Below, piece by piece: positions 1 through 5,593 of a stretch of 8,367 bases of DNA (within the stretch, counting starts at the first letter, position 1; each line of letters begins with the position of its first letter). The notes beneath the pieces were generated by a model. The model was given only the letters and a program-made list of their open reading frames with translations. It was not told the DNA's origin and did not search any database. The translations under genes were made by a program, and so were the position numbers. The DNA lies in assembly GCA_900314375.1 (NCBI GenBank), contig OMVC01000174.1:1-8367 (forward strand), in the 5' to 3' direction. Source of the stretch: an uncultured bacterium (GTDB lineage: Bacteria > Cyanobacteriota > Vampirovibrionia > Gastranaerophilales > Gastranaerophilaceae).

Positions 1-52
1 ATGAAACAGAAGTACTGCAGACAAGAAGGCAGGAGGACAGGATATTTATTAA
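1..52 (-). repeat. Left-edge partial copy (D) of the dispersed composite repeat
   Basis: On the minus strand this stretch reads TTAATAAATA, then CCTGTCCTCCTG, then CCTTCTTGTCT. It matches the right half of the module at 4876-4915 almost base for base, with only a few substitutions. As plus-strand sequence it is purine-rich with a degenerate 8-nt period (CAAGAAGG, CAGGAGGA, CAGGATAT). The 7-bp A/T-rich units that precede this half in the other copies are absent here; the hydA terminator stem takes their place. The copy runs off the left edge. No coding function is apparent. Confidence 0.75.
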
Positions 53-53
53 T

Positions 54-94
54 ACAATAAAACCTGTATTTTAAATCAACACAGGCTTTATTGT
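54..94 (-). terminator. Probable terminator of the hydCBA operon
   Basis: Two 14-nt arms (54-67 and 81-94) are inverted complements except at one position, A62/C86, which becomes a G-U wobble in the minus-strand RNA. The loop is 13 nt. On the minus strand the CCTGT/ACAGG core is followed by TTTTATTGT, giving a moderate U-rich tail. On the plus strand the core is followed by CTTTATTGTTTTTATT, so it may work in both directions. It begins 25 bp beyond the hydA stop, where an operon terminator is expected. Confidence 0.65.
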
Positions 95-118
95 TTTTAT
101 TCATTCACTCTCAATGAC

Positions 119-1885
119 TTATATATCTCTATACGAGCCGTTGTATTTATTTTGATAAGTTGTATGCAACAATTCGTGCGATTTATGCGAACCCGGATGT
201 TCAAAATCATTTTGATAAAGTTTTTGAATGGATGGGTTCATATGTGATTTACGGATAGGCAATTCTTCGTCTTCCTTATACAAACCGCAAGCACGTTTAC
301 CTTTTATGCTGCTGTCATCGTGGCTGTTAGGCTGACCTCCGCCGTTGATACAACCGCCCGGACAAGCCATAACTTCCAACATATGGAAGTTTGCAGTTCC
401 GTTCTTAATTTCTTGGATGGCTTTTTCTGCTTCTTTCAATGTTGAAACAACTCTTACTACAACTTTTGTACCTTTAATATCAAGTTCAACGGTTTTAGAA
501 CGGTTTGATGTTCCTCTCATTTCCTTGATATCAACATCCTTTAGCTGTTCTCCCGTTGCATATTCATAAGCCGTACGAACAGCAGCTTCCGCTACACCGC
601 CAGAAGCACCAAAGATTGTACCTGCACCAGAATATTCGCCAAATGGTGAATCATTTCCTTCAGGTTCTAACGCTTTGAAATCGATACCAGCTGATTTTAT
701 CATCGCACCAAGTTCTTTTGTTGTAAGAACAATATCGGTATCAGGACGATTATCGGTTGTCAATTGATGACGTTTTGCTTCGTACTTTTTAGCGGTACAA
801 GGCATAATTGCAACAATTGTCATATCTTTACGCTCAACTGAGAAATATTTTGGCATCAAATCAATCAAAACTGATGACATCATACTCATCGGAGATTTGC
901 AGCTTGATAAATGATTTAACATATCAGGGTGCATCATTTCCAAATATTTTACCCAAGCCGGACAGCAAGATGTAAATATAGGTAAATTTTGACCTGATTT
1001 TAGTCTTTCTAAAAATTCGGTTGCTTCTTCCGTTATTGTTAAATCCGCAGAGAAATTAGTATCAAATACATAATTAAATCCTAATTTTCTCAAAGCAGCA
1101 TTCACCAAACCGATTGTGTTAACTCCCGGCTCTAACCCGAACATTTCGCCTAATGCTACACGAACAGAAGGTGCCATCTGAACAACAACGGTTTTTTCAG
1201 GATTGTTTATTTCATCCCAAACCAAGTCTGTTTCGTTTTTAATGGATAAAGCACCTGTCGGACAAACAGCAACACATTGACCGCAATTTACACAATCAAC
1301 CTGCCCGATAGGACGACCGCCTATAGGTTGTACCTTTGTTTTTGAACCGCGATTTGCAAAACCTAAAACTGAATGACCTTGAAATTCGGAACAAGCCCTT
1401 ACGCAAGCTCCGCAAAGAATACATTTATTCGGGTCACGAACAAACGACGGGCTTGAATCATCAATAGGTTCATAATCTTTTACATCTTTATCAGGGAAAC
1501 GAATTTCCTTGATATTGTATTCTTCAGCATATTTTTGTAATTCACAATCACCTGATTTGTCACAAGTTAAGCATTTTCTGTCGTGATTTGCCAATAACAA
1601 TTCCAAAACAGTCTTTCTTATTCTTCTGACCTTTGCGGTGTTCAAATATACTTTTATACCCGCTTCAGGAGGCATTGTACAAGATGAATTGATAATCTTT
1701 CTGCCGTTTGGATATTCAACTTCAACAACACACATTCTACAAGCGCCGAAAGATGTTAAATCAGGGCGGTAACAAAATGTCGGAACATTCATTCCCGCTT
1801 TTCTGATAACTTCAAGAAGGTTTGGTTCGTCTGTAAATTCAACTTCTTTACCTTCTATTATTAATGTTTTTTTATCTTCTGTCAT
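119..1885 (-). CDS. hydA: [FeFe]-hydrogenase catalytic subunit HydA
   Basis: Catalytic subunit of a soluble [FeFe] hydrogenase that reduces protons to H2 or oxidises H2 at the H-cluster. Its 588 residues follow the clostridial CpI (M3) layout. An N-terminal [2Fe-2S] domain has C38, C49, C52 and C69. A His-Cys [4Fe-4S] site has H101, C105, C108 and C114. Two [4Fe-4S] clusters follow (C155/158/161/165 and C198/201/204/208). All three H-cluster signatures are intact: TSCCPAW at 305-311 (C307 the likely proton-relay Cys, C308 a ligand), MPCTAKKYE with C363 and K366, and EVMACPGGC with C508 and C512, leading into GGGQP. The small-subunit-like tail runs from about 525. It lacks the extra C-terminal [2Fe-2S] extension known from Thermotoga HydA. 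Start: ATG with AAGGA 8-9 nt upstream, 19 bp after hydB. It is last in the operon and probably partners HydB and HydC in the cytoplasm. Activity needs HydEFG, which are not seen here. Confidence 0.96.
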   Translation of the reverse strand: MTEDKKTLIIEGKEVEFTDEPNLLEVIRKAGMNVPTFCYRPDLTSFGACRMCVVEVEYPNGRKIINSSCTMPPEAGIKVYLNTAKVRRIRKTVLELLLANHDRKCLTCDKSGDCELQKYAEEYNIKEIRFPDKDVKDYEPIDDSSPSFVRDPNKCILCGACVRACSEFQGHSVLGFANRGSKTKVQPIGGRPIGQVDCVNCGQCVAVCPTGALSIKNETDLVWDEINNPEKTVVVQMAPSVRVALGEMFGLEPGVNTIGLVNAALRKLGFNYVFDTNFSADLTITEEATEFLERLKSGQNLPIFTSCCPAWVKYLEMMHPDMLNHLSSCKSPMSMMSSVLIDLMPKYFSVERKDMTIVAIMPCTAKKYEAKRHQLTTDNRPDTDIVLTTKELGAMIKSAGIDFKALEPEGNDSPFGEYSGAGTIFGASGGVAEAAVRTAYEYATGEQLKDVDIKEMRGTSNRSKTVELDIKGTKVVVRVVSTLKEAEKAIQEIKNGTANFHMLEVMACPGGCINGGGQPNSHDDSSIKGKRACGLYKEDEELPIRKSHMNPSIQKLYQNDFEHPGSHKSHELLHTTYQNKYNGSYRDI

Positions 1886-1904
1886 TTTGTTATTCCTTAT
1901 TTTA

Positions 1905-3758
1905 TTATTCTAAAACTATCGCCTTGAACGGACAATTTGTCAAACAAGCCTCGCACTTGATACATTTTGACTGATCAATATGGTGAGGTTGTTTGATTTC
2001 ACCTGAAATTGCACCGACCGGACAATTTCTTGCACATTTTGTACATCCTTTGCAGAGTTCTTCGTTAATCACAATCTTTTTCATTGCGGTACAAACACCT
2101 GCAGGACATTTATGATCTTTAATGTGTGCAATATATTCATCTCTGAAATACTTCAAAGTTGAAAGAACAGGGTTTGGAGCAGTTTTACCCAAACCGCACA
2201 ATGACCCGTCCTTAATTGTATGAGCAATTTCTTCCAGCAAATCTAAATCTTTCATTGTTGCCTTGCCTGCAACAATTTTTTGCAAGATTTTCAGCATATT
2301 CTTTGTACCTTCACGGCAAGGAACACATTTTCCGCAAGATTCGTTTTGAGTAAAGTTCATAAAGAATCTTGCAACCTCAACGATACAAGTATCTTCCGCC
2401 ATAACAACCAAACCGCCGGAACCGACCATAGCCCCTGCTTTGATTAAGTTGTCATAATCCATCGGAATATCAAGATGTTCTTCAGTCAAACATCCGCCTG
2501 AAGGTCCGCCGATTTGAACAGCCTTGAATTTTTTACCGCCTCTGATACCTCCGCCGATATCAAAAACGATTTCTCTTAAAGTTGTACCCATCGGAACTTC
2601 AATTAAACCTGTATTATTTACTTCCCCTGTCAGGGCAAAAGTTTTAGTACCTTTTGAAGTTTCAGTCCCCATAGAGTTGAACCAATCAGCACCCTTCAAA
2701 ATAATAACAGGTACGTTTGCTAACGTTTCAACGTTATTAATTAATGTAGGTCTGCCAAACAAACCTTTGTTTGCAGGGAATGGCGGTTTTGGTCTTGGCA
2801 TACCGCGTTCGCCTTCAATAGACGCTATTAATGCTGTTTCTTCACCGCAAACAAAAGCTCCTGCACCTTCTTTAATATGGATTGTTAAATTAAATCCCGA
2901 ACCCATAATATTTTCGCCCAAGAAATGTCTTTCTTCAGCTTGTGCAATAGCTTTTCTTAAACGTTTAATAGCAAGAGGGTATTCGGCACGAACATATATA
3001 TAAGCTTCATCTGCGCCAACAGCATAAGCTGCGATTGCAATACCTTCCAGTAATTTATGCGGATCACCTTCCATAACGGAACGATCCATAAACGCCCCGG
3101 GGTCACCTTCGTCACCGTTACATACGACATAGGATTTACCGCCGCGATTTGCAGCCGTAAATTTCCATTTCATGCCTGTAGGGAAACCACCGCCCCCTCT
3201 GCCGCGTAAACCTGATTTGATAATTGTATCAATCACATTATCAGGATTACCTTCTGTTAACACTTTTGATAATGCTTCATAAGCTCTTAGTGCAATTGCT
3301 TCATCAATACTTTCTGCATTCATTTCTCCGCAATTTGCCAAAGCCGTACGAGTTTGTTTTGCATAGAAATTAATATCCTCATTTTTACGAACCTTTTGAT
3401 TTGTATGAGGATCTGTGTATAAAAGTCTTTCTACAACTTGATTTTTCTTTAATGCTTCATAAATTTCTTCAACATCTTCAAGTCTTACTTTTACATAAGT
3501 TAAATCCAAATCAGGGAATACAACAAGAACGCCTTGTTCACAAAAACCGTGACATCCTGTCGGTACTATTGTAACCTTGTCATAATCAGACATAACGGAT
3601 ACATCTGCGCCTAATTCTTTGAATTTGTCTATGATTTTTAAAGAACCGTTTGCTACACATCCTGTACCGGCACAAACCAGAACTCTAAAACCTTGTTCTT
3701 TTATTTTATTTTGAGCATTTTGCTGCTCTTGTTTAATATCAATATTCAAATTTGCCAT
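1905..3758 (-). CDS. hydB: NuoF-like NADH/FMN subunit HydB of the trimeric [FeFe] hydrogenase
   Basis: Diaphorase subunit that binds FMN and NAD(H) and passes electrons to or from HydA. The 617 residues show a thioredoxin-like [2Fe-2S] domain (C29, C34, C69, C73). The NuoF core follows, with the glycine-rich GLRGRGGGGFPTG at 183-195 and NGDEGDPGAFMDR at 214-226 for FMN/NADH binding. A [4Fe-4S] site has C475, C478, C481 and C521. H549 with C551 and C556 (CPAGVC) resembles the metal-binding hinge of HydB proteins; that reading is inference. A ferredoxin-like C-terminus carries two [4Fe-4S] clusters (C569/572/575/579 and C599/602/605/609). This three-part architecture is typical of HydB and longer than respiratory NuoF. 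The start lies 3 nt after the hydC stop, with GAAAGAGG as ribosome binding site inside the end of hydC, so translation is probably coupled. Whether the complex bifurcates (NADH plus ferredoxin) or uses NADH alone cannot be told from these motifs. Confidence 0.95.
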   Translation of the reverse strand: MANLNIDIKQEQQNAQNKIKEQGFRVLVCAGTGCVANGSLKIIDKFKELGADVSVMSDYDKVTIVPTGCHGFCEQGVLVVFPDLDLTYVKVRLEDVEEIYEALKKNQVVERLLYTDPHTNQKVRKNEDINFYAKQTRTALANCGEMNAESIDEAIALRAYEALSKVLTEGNPDNVIDTIIKSGLRGRGGGGFPTGMKWKFTAANRGGKSYVVCNGDEGDPGAFMDRSVMEGDPHKLLEGIAIAAYAVGADEAYIYVRAEYPLAIKRLRKAIAQAEERHFLGENIMGSGFNLTIHIKEGAGAFVCGEETALIASIEGERGMPRPKPPFPANKGLFGRPTLINNVETLANVPVIILKGADWFNSMGTETSKGTKTFALTGEVNNTGLIEVPMGTTLREIVFDIGGGIRGGKKFKAVQIGGPSGGCLTEEHLDIPMDYDNLIKAGAMVGSGGLVVMAEDTCIVEVARFFMNFTQNESCGKCVPCREGTKNMLKILQKIVAGKATMKDLDLLEEIAHTIKDGSLCGLGKTAPNPVLSTLKYFRDEYIAHIKDHKCPAGVCTAMKKIVINEELCKGCTKCARNCPVGAISGEIKQPHHIDQSKCIKCEACLTNCPFKAIVLE

Positions 3759-3761
3759 TCC

Positions 3762-4262
3762 TTAACCTCTTTCTTCCTTTAAAAGAGTATCCAAAATCAT
3801 TTTAACCGCATCGGTTGTCATTTGCGGATAAACCTTACCGTTTATGACACAAACAGGCGCAAGCCCGCAAGCACCAAGGCAGCTTACTGTTTCTAACGAG
3901 AATAAGCCGTCAGGTGTTGTCATTTTACCTTCTTCAAGTTTTAAATGTCCCTTTATTGCATTTAATACAGGCATTGAACCACGAACGTGGCACGCTGTAC
4001 CGTCGCATACTTTAATTTCATATTTACCTTTCGGGTCAAGAGAGAATTGCGCATAGAATGTTGCAACACCATACACCGTTGCAGGGGACAATCCTTCTAT
4101 CTTTGTTCCGATATAAATTAATGCATCTTCAGGTAAGTATTTGTATTCTTCCTGAACCTTTTGTAAAATCGCAATCAAGTGTGATTTATCACCGCCGCAC
4201 TCAGCAATGATAGTATCCAGCTTCCTAGTGTCGATTTTACGAGAATTAGTTAATTCAGTCAT
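3762..4262 (-). CDS. hydC: NuoE-like [2Fe-2S] subunit HydC of the trimeric [FeFe] hydrogenase
   Basis: Small electron-transfer subunit of the HydABC complex, homologous to the 24-kDa NuoE subunit of complex I. At 166 residues it has the family's usual length. The N-terminal helical part (about 10-60) leads to the signature SPATVYGVATFYAQF at 59-73. The thioredoxin-like [2Fe-2S] domain has ligands C86 and C91 (VCDGTACHVRG) and C128 and C132 (SCLGACG). It is the first gene of the operon, in the order hydC-hydB-hydA also known from Thermotoga. The ATG start is supported by AGGAG at 4268-4272 with a 5-nt spacer. The gene is read from the candidate promoter at 4331-4360, downstream of a repeat-rich gap. 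Nothing looks truncated. NuoE of a respiratory complex is excluded by the HydA neighbour. Confidence 0.95.
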   Translation of the reverse strand: MTELTNSRKIDTRKLDTIIAECGGDKSHLIAILQKVQEEYKYLPEDALIYIGTKIEGLSPATVYGVATFYAQFSLDPKGKYEIKVCDGTACHVRGSMPVLNAIKGHLKLEEGKMTTPDGLFSLETVSCLGACGLAPVCVINGKVYPQMTTDAVKMILDTLLKEERG

Positions 4263-4303
4263 CCTCGCTCCTATTTATTTTCATGTGTATCATTAACCGC
4301 AAC

Positions 4304-4320
4304 TGTTGTTTTTAACAACA
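4304..4320 (-). promoter_or_regulatory. Stem-loop near the 5' end of the hydC leader
   Basis: TGTTGTT (4304-4310) and AACAACA (4314-4320) form a perfect 7-bp inverted repeat with a 3-nt loop. From the promoter proposed at 4331-4360, transcription would start near 4324, so this hairpin would lie at the very 5' end of the hydCBA mRNA. It could protect the transcript from decay, or as DNA act as an operator overlapping the start site. It has no U-run on the minus strand, so it is not a terminator for that direction. Confidence 0.45.
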
Positions 4321-4330
4321 ATTTATTACT

Positions 4331-4360
4331 AAAATATCACAAAGACAAGAAAAAAATCAA
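4331..4360 (-). promoter_or_regulatory. Candidate promoter of the hydCBA operon
   Basis: On the minus strand a -35-like TTGATT (4355-4360) is followed by an 18-bp spacer and a -10-like TATTTT (4331-4336), with TGA just upstream giving an extended -10. Each hexamer matches the sigma70 consensus at four of six positions, so this is moderate evidence only. The predicted start near 4324 gives a leader of about 62 nt. The A/T-rich heptamers of module copy A begin about 15 bp upstream and could act as an UP-like element. The spacer and -10 region include TTGTGATATTTT, whose left half resembles a Rex half-site; the right half does not match. Confidence 0.45.
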
Positions 4361-4370
4361 GTTTAAACCC

Positions 4371-4424
4371 GAAACAATTTTCCATTTTCAATTTTCAATT
4401 TTTAATTTAATAAACCTCCTGCCC
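4371..4424 (+). repeat. Dispersed composite repeat, copy A (truncated)
   Basis: The copy starts with GAAAC. Five 7-bp units follow (CAATTTT, CCATTTT, CAATTTT, CAATTTT, TAATTT; 4375-4408), then AATAAA and CCTCCTGCCC. The C/T-rich half is much shorter than in copies B and C and gives way to CTACGCA. Unlike B and C, no GC-rich palindrome and poly-A run precede GAAAC. That helps define GAAAC as a module boundary. It lies just upstream of the hydC promoter. Confidence 0.75.
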
Positions 4425-4434
4425 TACGCAATTT

Positions 4435-4557
4435 CATGTCATTACGAACATTCGAAGAATGTGTAGTAATCTCATTGATAAAATTGGACAAATTAAAAAA
4501 TGCACTATTATATTAATGGGATTGCCACGCTCACTAACGTTCGCTCGCAATGACATG
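4435..4557. mobile_element. MITE-like element with ~42-bp terminal inverted repeats
   Basis: The left arm (4435-4476) starts CATGTCATTACGA and ends AGTAATCTCATT. The right arm (4515-4557), read on the minus strand, starts CATGTCATTGCGA and ends GGCAATCCCATT. The ends of the arms agree closely, while their centres differ. The left centre is a perfect hairpin, ACATTC-GAA-GAATGT (4448-4462); the right centre is GC-rich with repeated GAGCG. Between the arms lie 38 bp of A/T-rich sequence with no coding potential. The right-arm type, TGTCATTGCGAGC...GGCAATC, resembles a palindromic interspersed repeat I recognise from many bacterial genomes. No clear target-site duplication was seen. A further short inverted repeat (ACATGG/CCATGT, 4553-4579) overlaps its right end. 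Movement by a transposase supplied elsewhere is inference. Confidence 0.6.
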
Positions 4558-4593
4558 GTATGATGCATTTACGCCATGTCTGATGTCATTTTC

Positions 4594-4663
4594 TCCCCTC
4601 ACCGTTGTTGTAATACTCACTATCGTTCGTAAACAACAACTCCTCTCCCGATGGGCGAGGGGA
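4594..4663. repeat. Nested palindrome preceding module copy B
   Basis: Outer arms TCCCCTC (4594-4600) and GAGGGGA (4657-4663) are perfectly complementary and enclose an inner perfect repeat, GTTGTTGT (4604-4611) with ACAACAAC (4633-4640). The right outer arm can instead pair locally as CCTCTCCC-GAT-GGGCGAGG (4642-4660, one mismatch), so two folds compete. It is followed directly by AAATAAAAAAAATGAAAC, the same 18 bases found after the palindrome that precedes copy C. It looks like the structured head of a composite repeat rather than a terminator for either neighbouring gene. Confidence 0.6.
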
Positions 4664-4675
4664 AATAAAAAAAAT

Positions 4676-4752
4676 GAAACAATTTTCAATTTTCCATTTT
4701 CAATTTTCCATTTAATAAATAGCCTGCCCTCCTGTTTTCTTCTCCTCTTTTA
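4676..4752 (+). repeat. Dispersed composite repeat, copy B
   Basis: GAAAC begins the copy. Five 7-bp units follow (CAATTTT, CAATTTT, CCATTTT, CAATTTT, CCATTT; 4680-4713), then AATAAATAG, CCTGCCCTCCTG and the pyrimidine run TTTTCTTCTCCTCTTTTAA. The order of CAATTTT and CCATTTT units differs from copies A and C, so the heptamers have changed unit by unit even though their number has stayed at five. Confidence 0.75.
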
Positions 4753-4790
4753 ATAAACAACATATGCATCTACGCATCTAATTGCAAAAA

Positions 4791-4829
4791 CCCTCTCCTG
4801 TCCTTCGGACACCCTCCCCCGAGGGAGGG
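4791..4829. repeat. GC-rich double hairpin preceding module copy C
   Basis: TGTCC-TTC-GGACA (4799-4811) is a perfect 5-bp hairpin, followed at once by CCCTCC-CCCGAG-GGAGGG (4812-4829), a perfect 6-bp hairpin. The upstream CCCTCTCC can compete for the final GAGGG. The next bases are A-rich and end in the AAATAAAAAAAATGAAAC shared with copy B. The sequence differs from the palindrome before copy B but occupies the same place and has the same C-rich then G-rich character. Confidence 0.6.
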
Positions 4830-4843
4830 AAAATAAAAAAAAT

Positions 4844-4927
4844 GAAACAATTTTCCATTTTCAATTTTCAATTTTCAATTTAATAAATAGCCTGCCCTCC
4901 TGCCTTCTTGTCTTCTGTGCTTCTTTT
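4844..4927 (+). repeat. Dispersed composite repeat, copy C (most complete)
   Basis: GAAAC is followed by five 7-bp units (CAATTTT, CCATTTT, CAATTTT, CAATTTT, CAATTT; 4848-4881), AATAAATAG, then the C/T-rich half CCTGCCCTCCTG, CCTTCTTGTCTTCT and GTGCTTCTTTT. Read on the minus strand, that half is purine-rich with a loose 8-nt period (CAAGAAGG, CAGGAGGG, CAGGCTAT). The left-edge copy at 1-52 matches this half closely in inverted orientation. Confidence 0.8.
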
Positions 4928-4956
4928 AAGCAGGCTACGCATCCGGACTTCTGCTT
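4928..4956 (-). terminator. Weak candidate terminator after nth
   Basis: AAGCAG (4928-4933) and CTGCTT (4951-4956) form a 6-bp inverted repeat around a 17-nt loop, 11 bp beyond the nth stop. On the minus strand it is followed by TTAAAAGAAG, a poor U-tract. It is the only stem close to the end of the mlaD-lpxK-nth operon, but its short stem and long loop make termination here uncertain. GCAGGCT at 4930-4936 can also pair with AGCCTGC at 4889-4895. Confidence 0.25.
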
Positions 4957-4966
4957 CTCTACTTCT

Positions 4967-5593
4967 CTAATACTTGCAATATTCTCGTATAGGGCAAAGA
5001 GCACAATTCGGCTTTATCGGTTTACAAACATTCTGCCCATGAGTTACAAGCAGGGAATTTATCGGTATCCAATATTTTTTAGGCAGTTTTTTTCGTAATT
5101 CAAACTCGGTTTCTTCAGGGGTGTTTGTTTTTAGATACCCAAGTCGATTAAAAATTCTGTGAACATGCACATCAACACAAATTGCAGGCTCATTAAACCC
5201 TTCGGATAAGACAAGATTTGCAGTTTTTCGTCCGACACCTTTGAATTTGCACAATTCTTCAATGTCACAAGGGACTTTTCCGTCGTATTCTTCAACCAAT
5301 TTTTTTGATAATTCTATAATTTGCCCCGCTTTATTTTTATAAAACCCGACAGGATAAATTGCTTTTTCCAAGTCTTCAACACTGACTTTCATCATTTCAT
5401 CGGGAGTTTTGGCAAGTTTTAACATTCGTAAAGTCGCAGGATAAGTGGTTCTGTCGTTTGTCCTTAAACTCAATATACAAGCAATCAAAACCAAATACGG
5501 ATCTTTAAAAGAATCCATAAGTTTGACAAAATCACTTTGCGGTTGTTTTGCATTCTGAAGTGTTGTTACAATAGCATCAATATCTGCAACCAT
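4967..5593 (-). CDS. nth: Endonuclease III-family DNA glycosylase/AP lyase
   Basis: Base-excision repair enzyme that removes oxidised pyrimidines and nicks the resulting abasic site. At 208 residues it is close to the bacterial Nth norm. The helix-hairpin-helix motif FKGVGRKTANLVL (117-129) carries the catalytic lysine K123, and D141 in CVDVHVHR is the conserved catalytic aspartate. The C-terminal [4Fe-4S] loop is complete (C190-x6-C197-x2-C200-x5-C206). The helix that in E. coli reads SAQATD is LSLRTND here, so an arginine replaces the glutamine; this resembles variants from archaea and deep bacterial branches, so exact substrate preference is uncertain. MutY is unlikely because there is no C-terminal NUDIX-like domain. 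The ATG overlaps the lpxK stop by one base (TAATG), implying coupled translation; the nearest purine-rich site (GAGGA) is rather far upstream. The TAG stop begins a GAGAAGTA repeat in the adjoining intergenic tract. Confidence 0.93.
   Translation of the reverse strand: MVADIDAIVTTLQNAKQPQSDFVKLMDSFKDPYLVLIACILSLRTNDRTTYPATLRMLKLAKTPDEMMKVSVEDLEKAIYPVGFYKNKAGQIIELSKKLVEEYDGKVPCDIEELCKFKGVGRKTANLVLSEGFNEPAICVDVHVHRIFNRLGYLKTNTPEETEFELRKKLPKKYWIPINSLLVTHGQNVCKPIKPNCALCPIREYCKY

Larger units (their letters stand above)
4263..4966. other. Repeat-packed intergenic gap between nth and hydC
   Basis: No convincing gene lies in this 704-bp gap. From left to right it contains the hydC leader and promoter (4263-4360), module copy A (4371-4424), an inverted-repeat element (4435-4557), a nested palindrome (4594-4663), module copy B (4676-4752), a second GC-rich palindrome (4791-4829), module copy C (4844-4927) and a purine/pyrimidine-biased octamer tract running into the nth stop codon. 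The stretch 4753-4790 holds only a short direct repeat (GCATCTAC followed by GCATCTA). CTACGCA recurs after each module copy, at about 4424, 4769 and 4935. This concentration of repeats contrasts with the tight packing of the genes on both sides. Confidence 0.85.

Noticed and set aside
345..569. Plus-strand open frame of 74 codons opposite hydA
   Set aside because: Antisense shadow of the conserved H-cluster region of hydA, with no independent support. The frames at 3844-4056 and 5940-6140 were rejected for the same reason.
2524..3003. Plus-strand open frame of 159 codons opposite hydB
   Set aside because: It lies wholly antisense to the conserved NuoF core of hydB and shows no recognisable domain or ribosome binding site.
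1905..4262. Fragment of a respiratory complex I operon (nuoE-nuoF)
   Set aside because: The NuoF-like protein has the extra N-terminal [2Fe-2S] and C-terminal double [4Fe-4S] domains of HydB, and the third gene is an intact [FeFe] hydrogenase, not NuoG.
4319..4342. Full Rex operator at the hydC promoter
   Set aside because: Only the left half-site (TTGTGA) matches. The right half lacks TCACAA, and the nearby TGTTGTT/AACAACA repeat has a 3-bp centre, too short for the Rex pattern.
4550..4753. Plus-strand open frame of 67 codons in the intergenic gap
   Set aside because: It is made of the right arm of the MITE-like element, a palindrome and module copy B. It has no ribosome binding site and no protein-like composition pattern.
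4371..4927. CRISPR array
   Set aside because: The repeated units are 7 bp and contiguous. The larger modules are unevenly spaced and diverged, with structured rather than unique spacers, and no cas genes are present.
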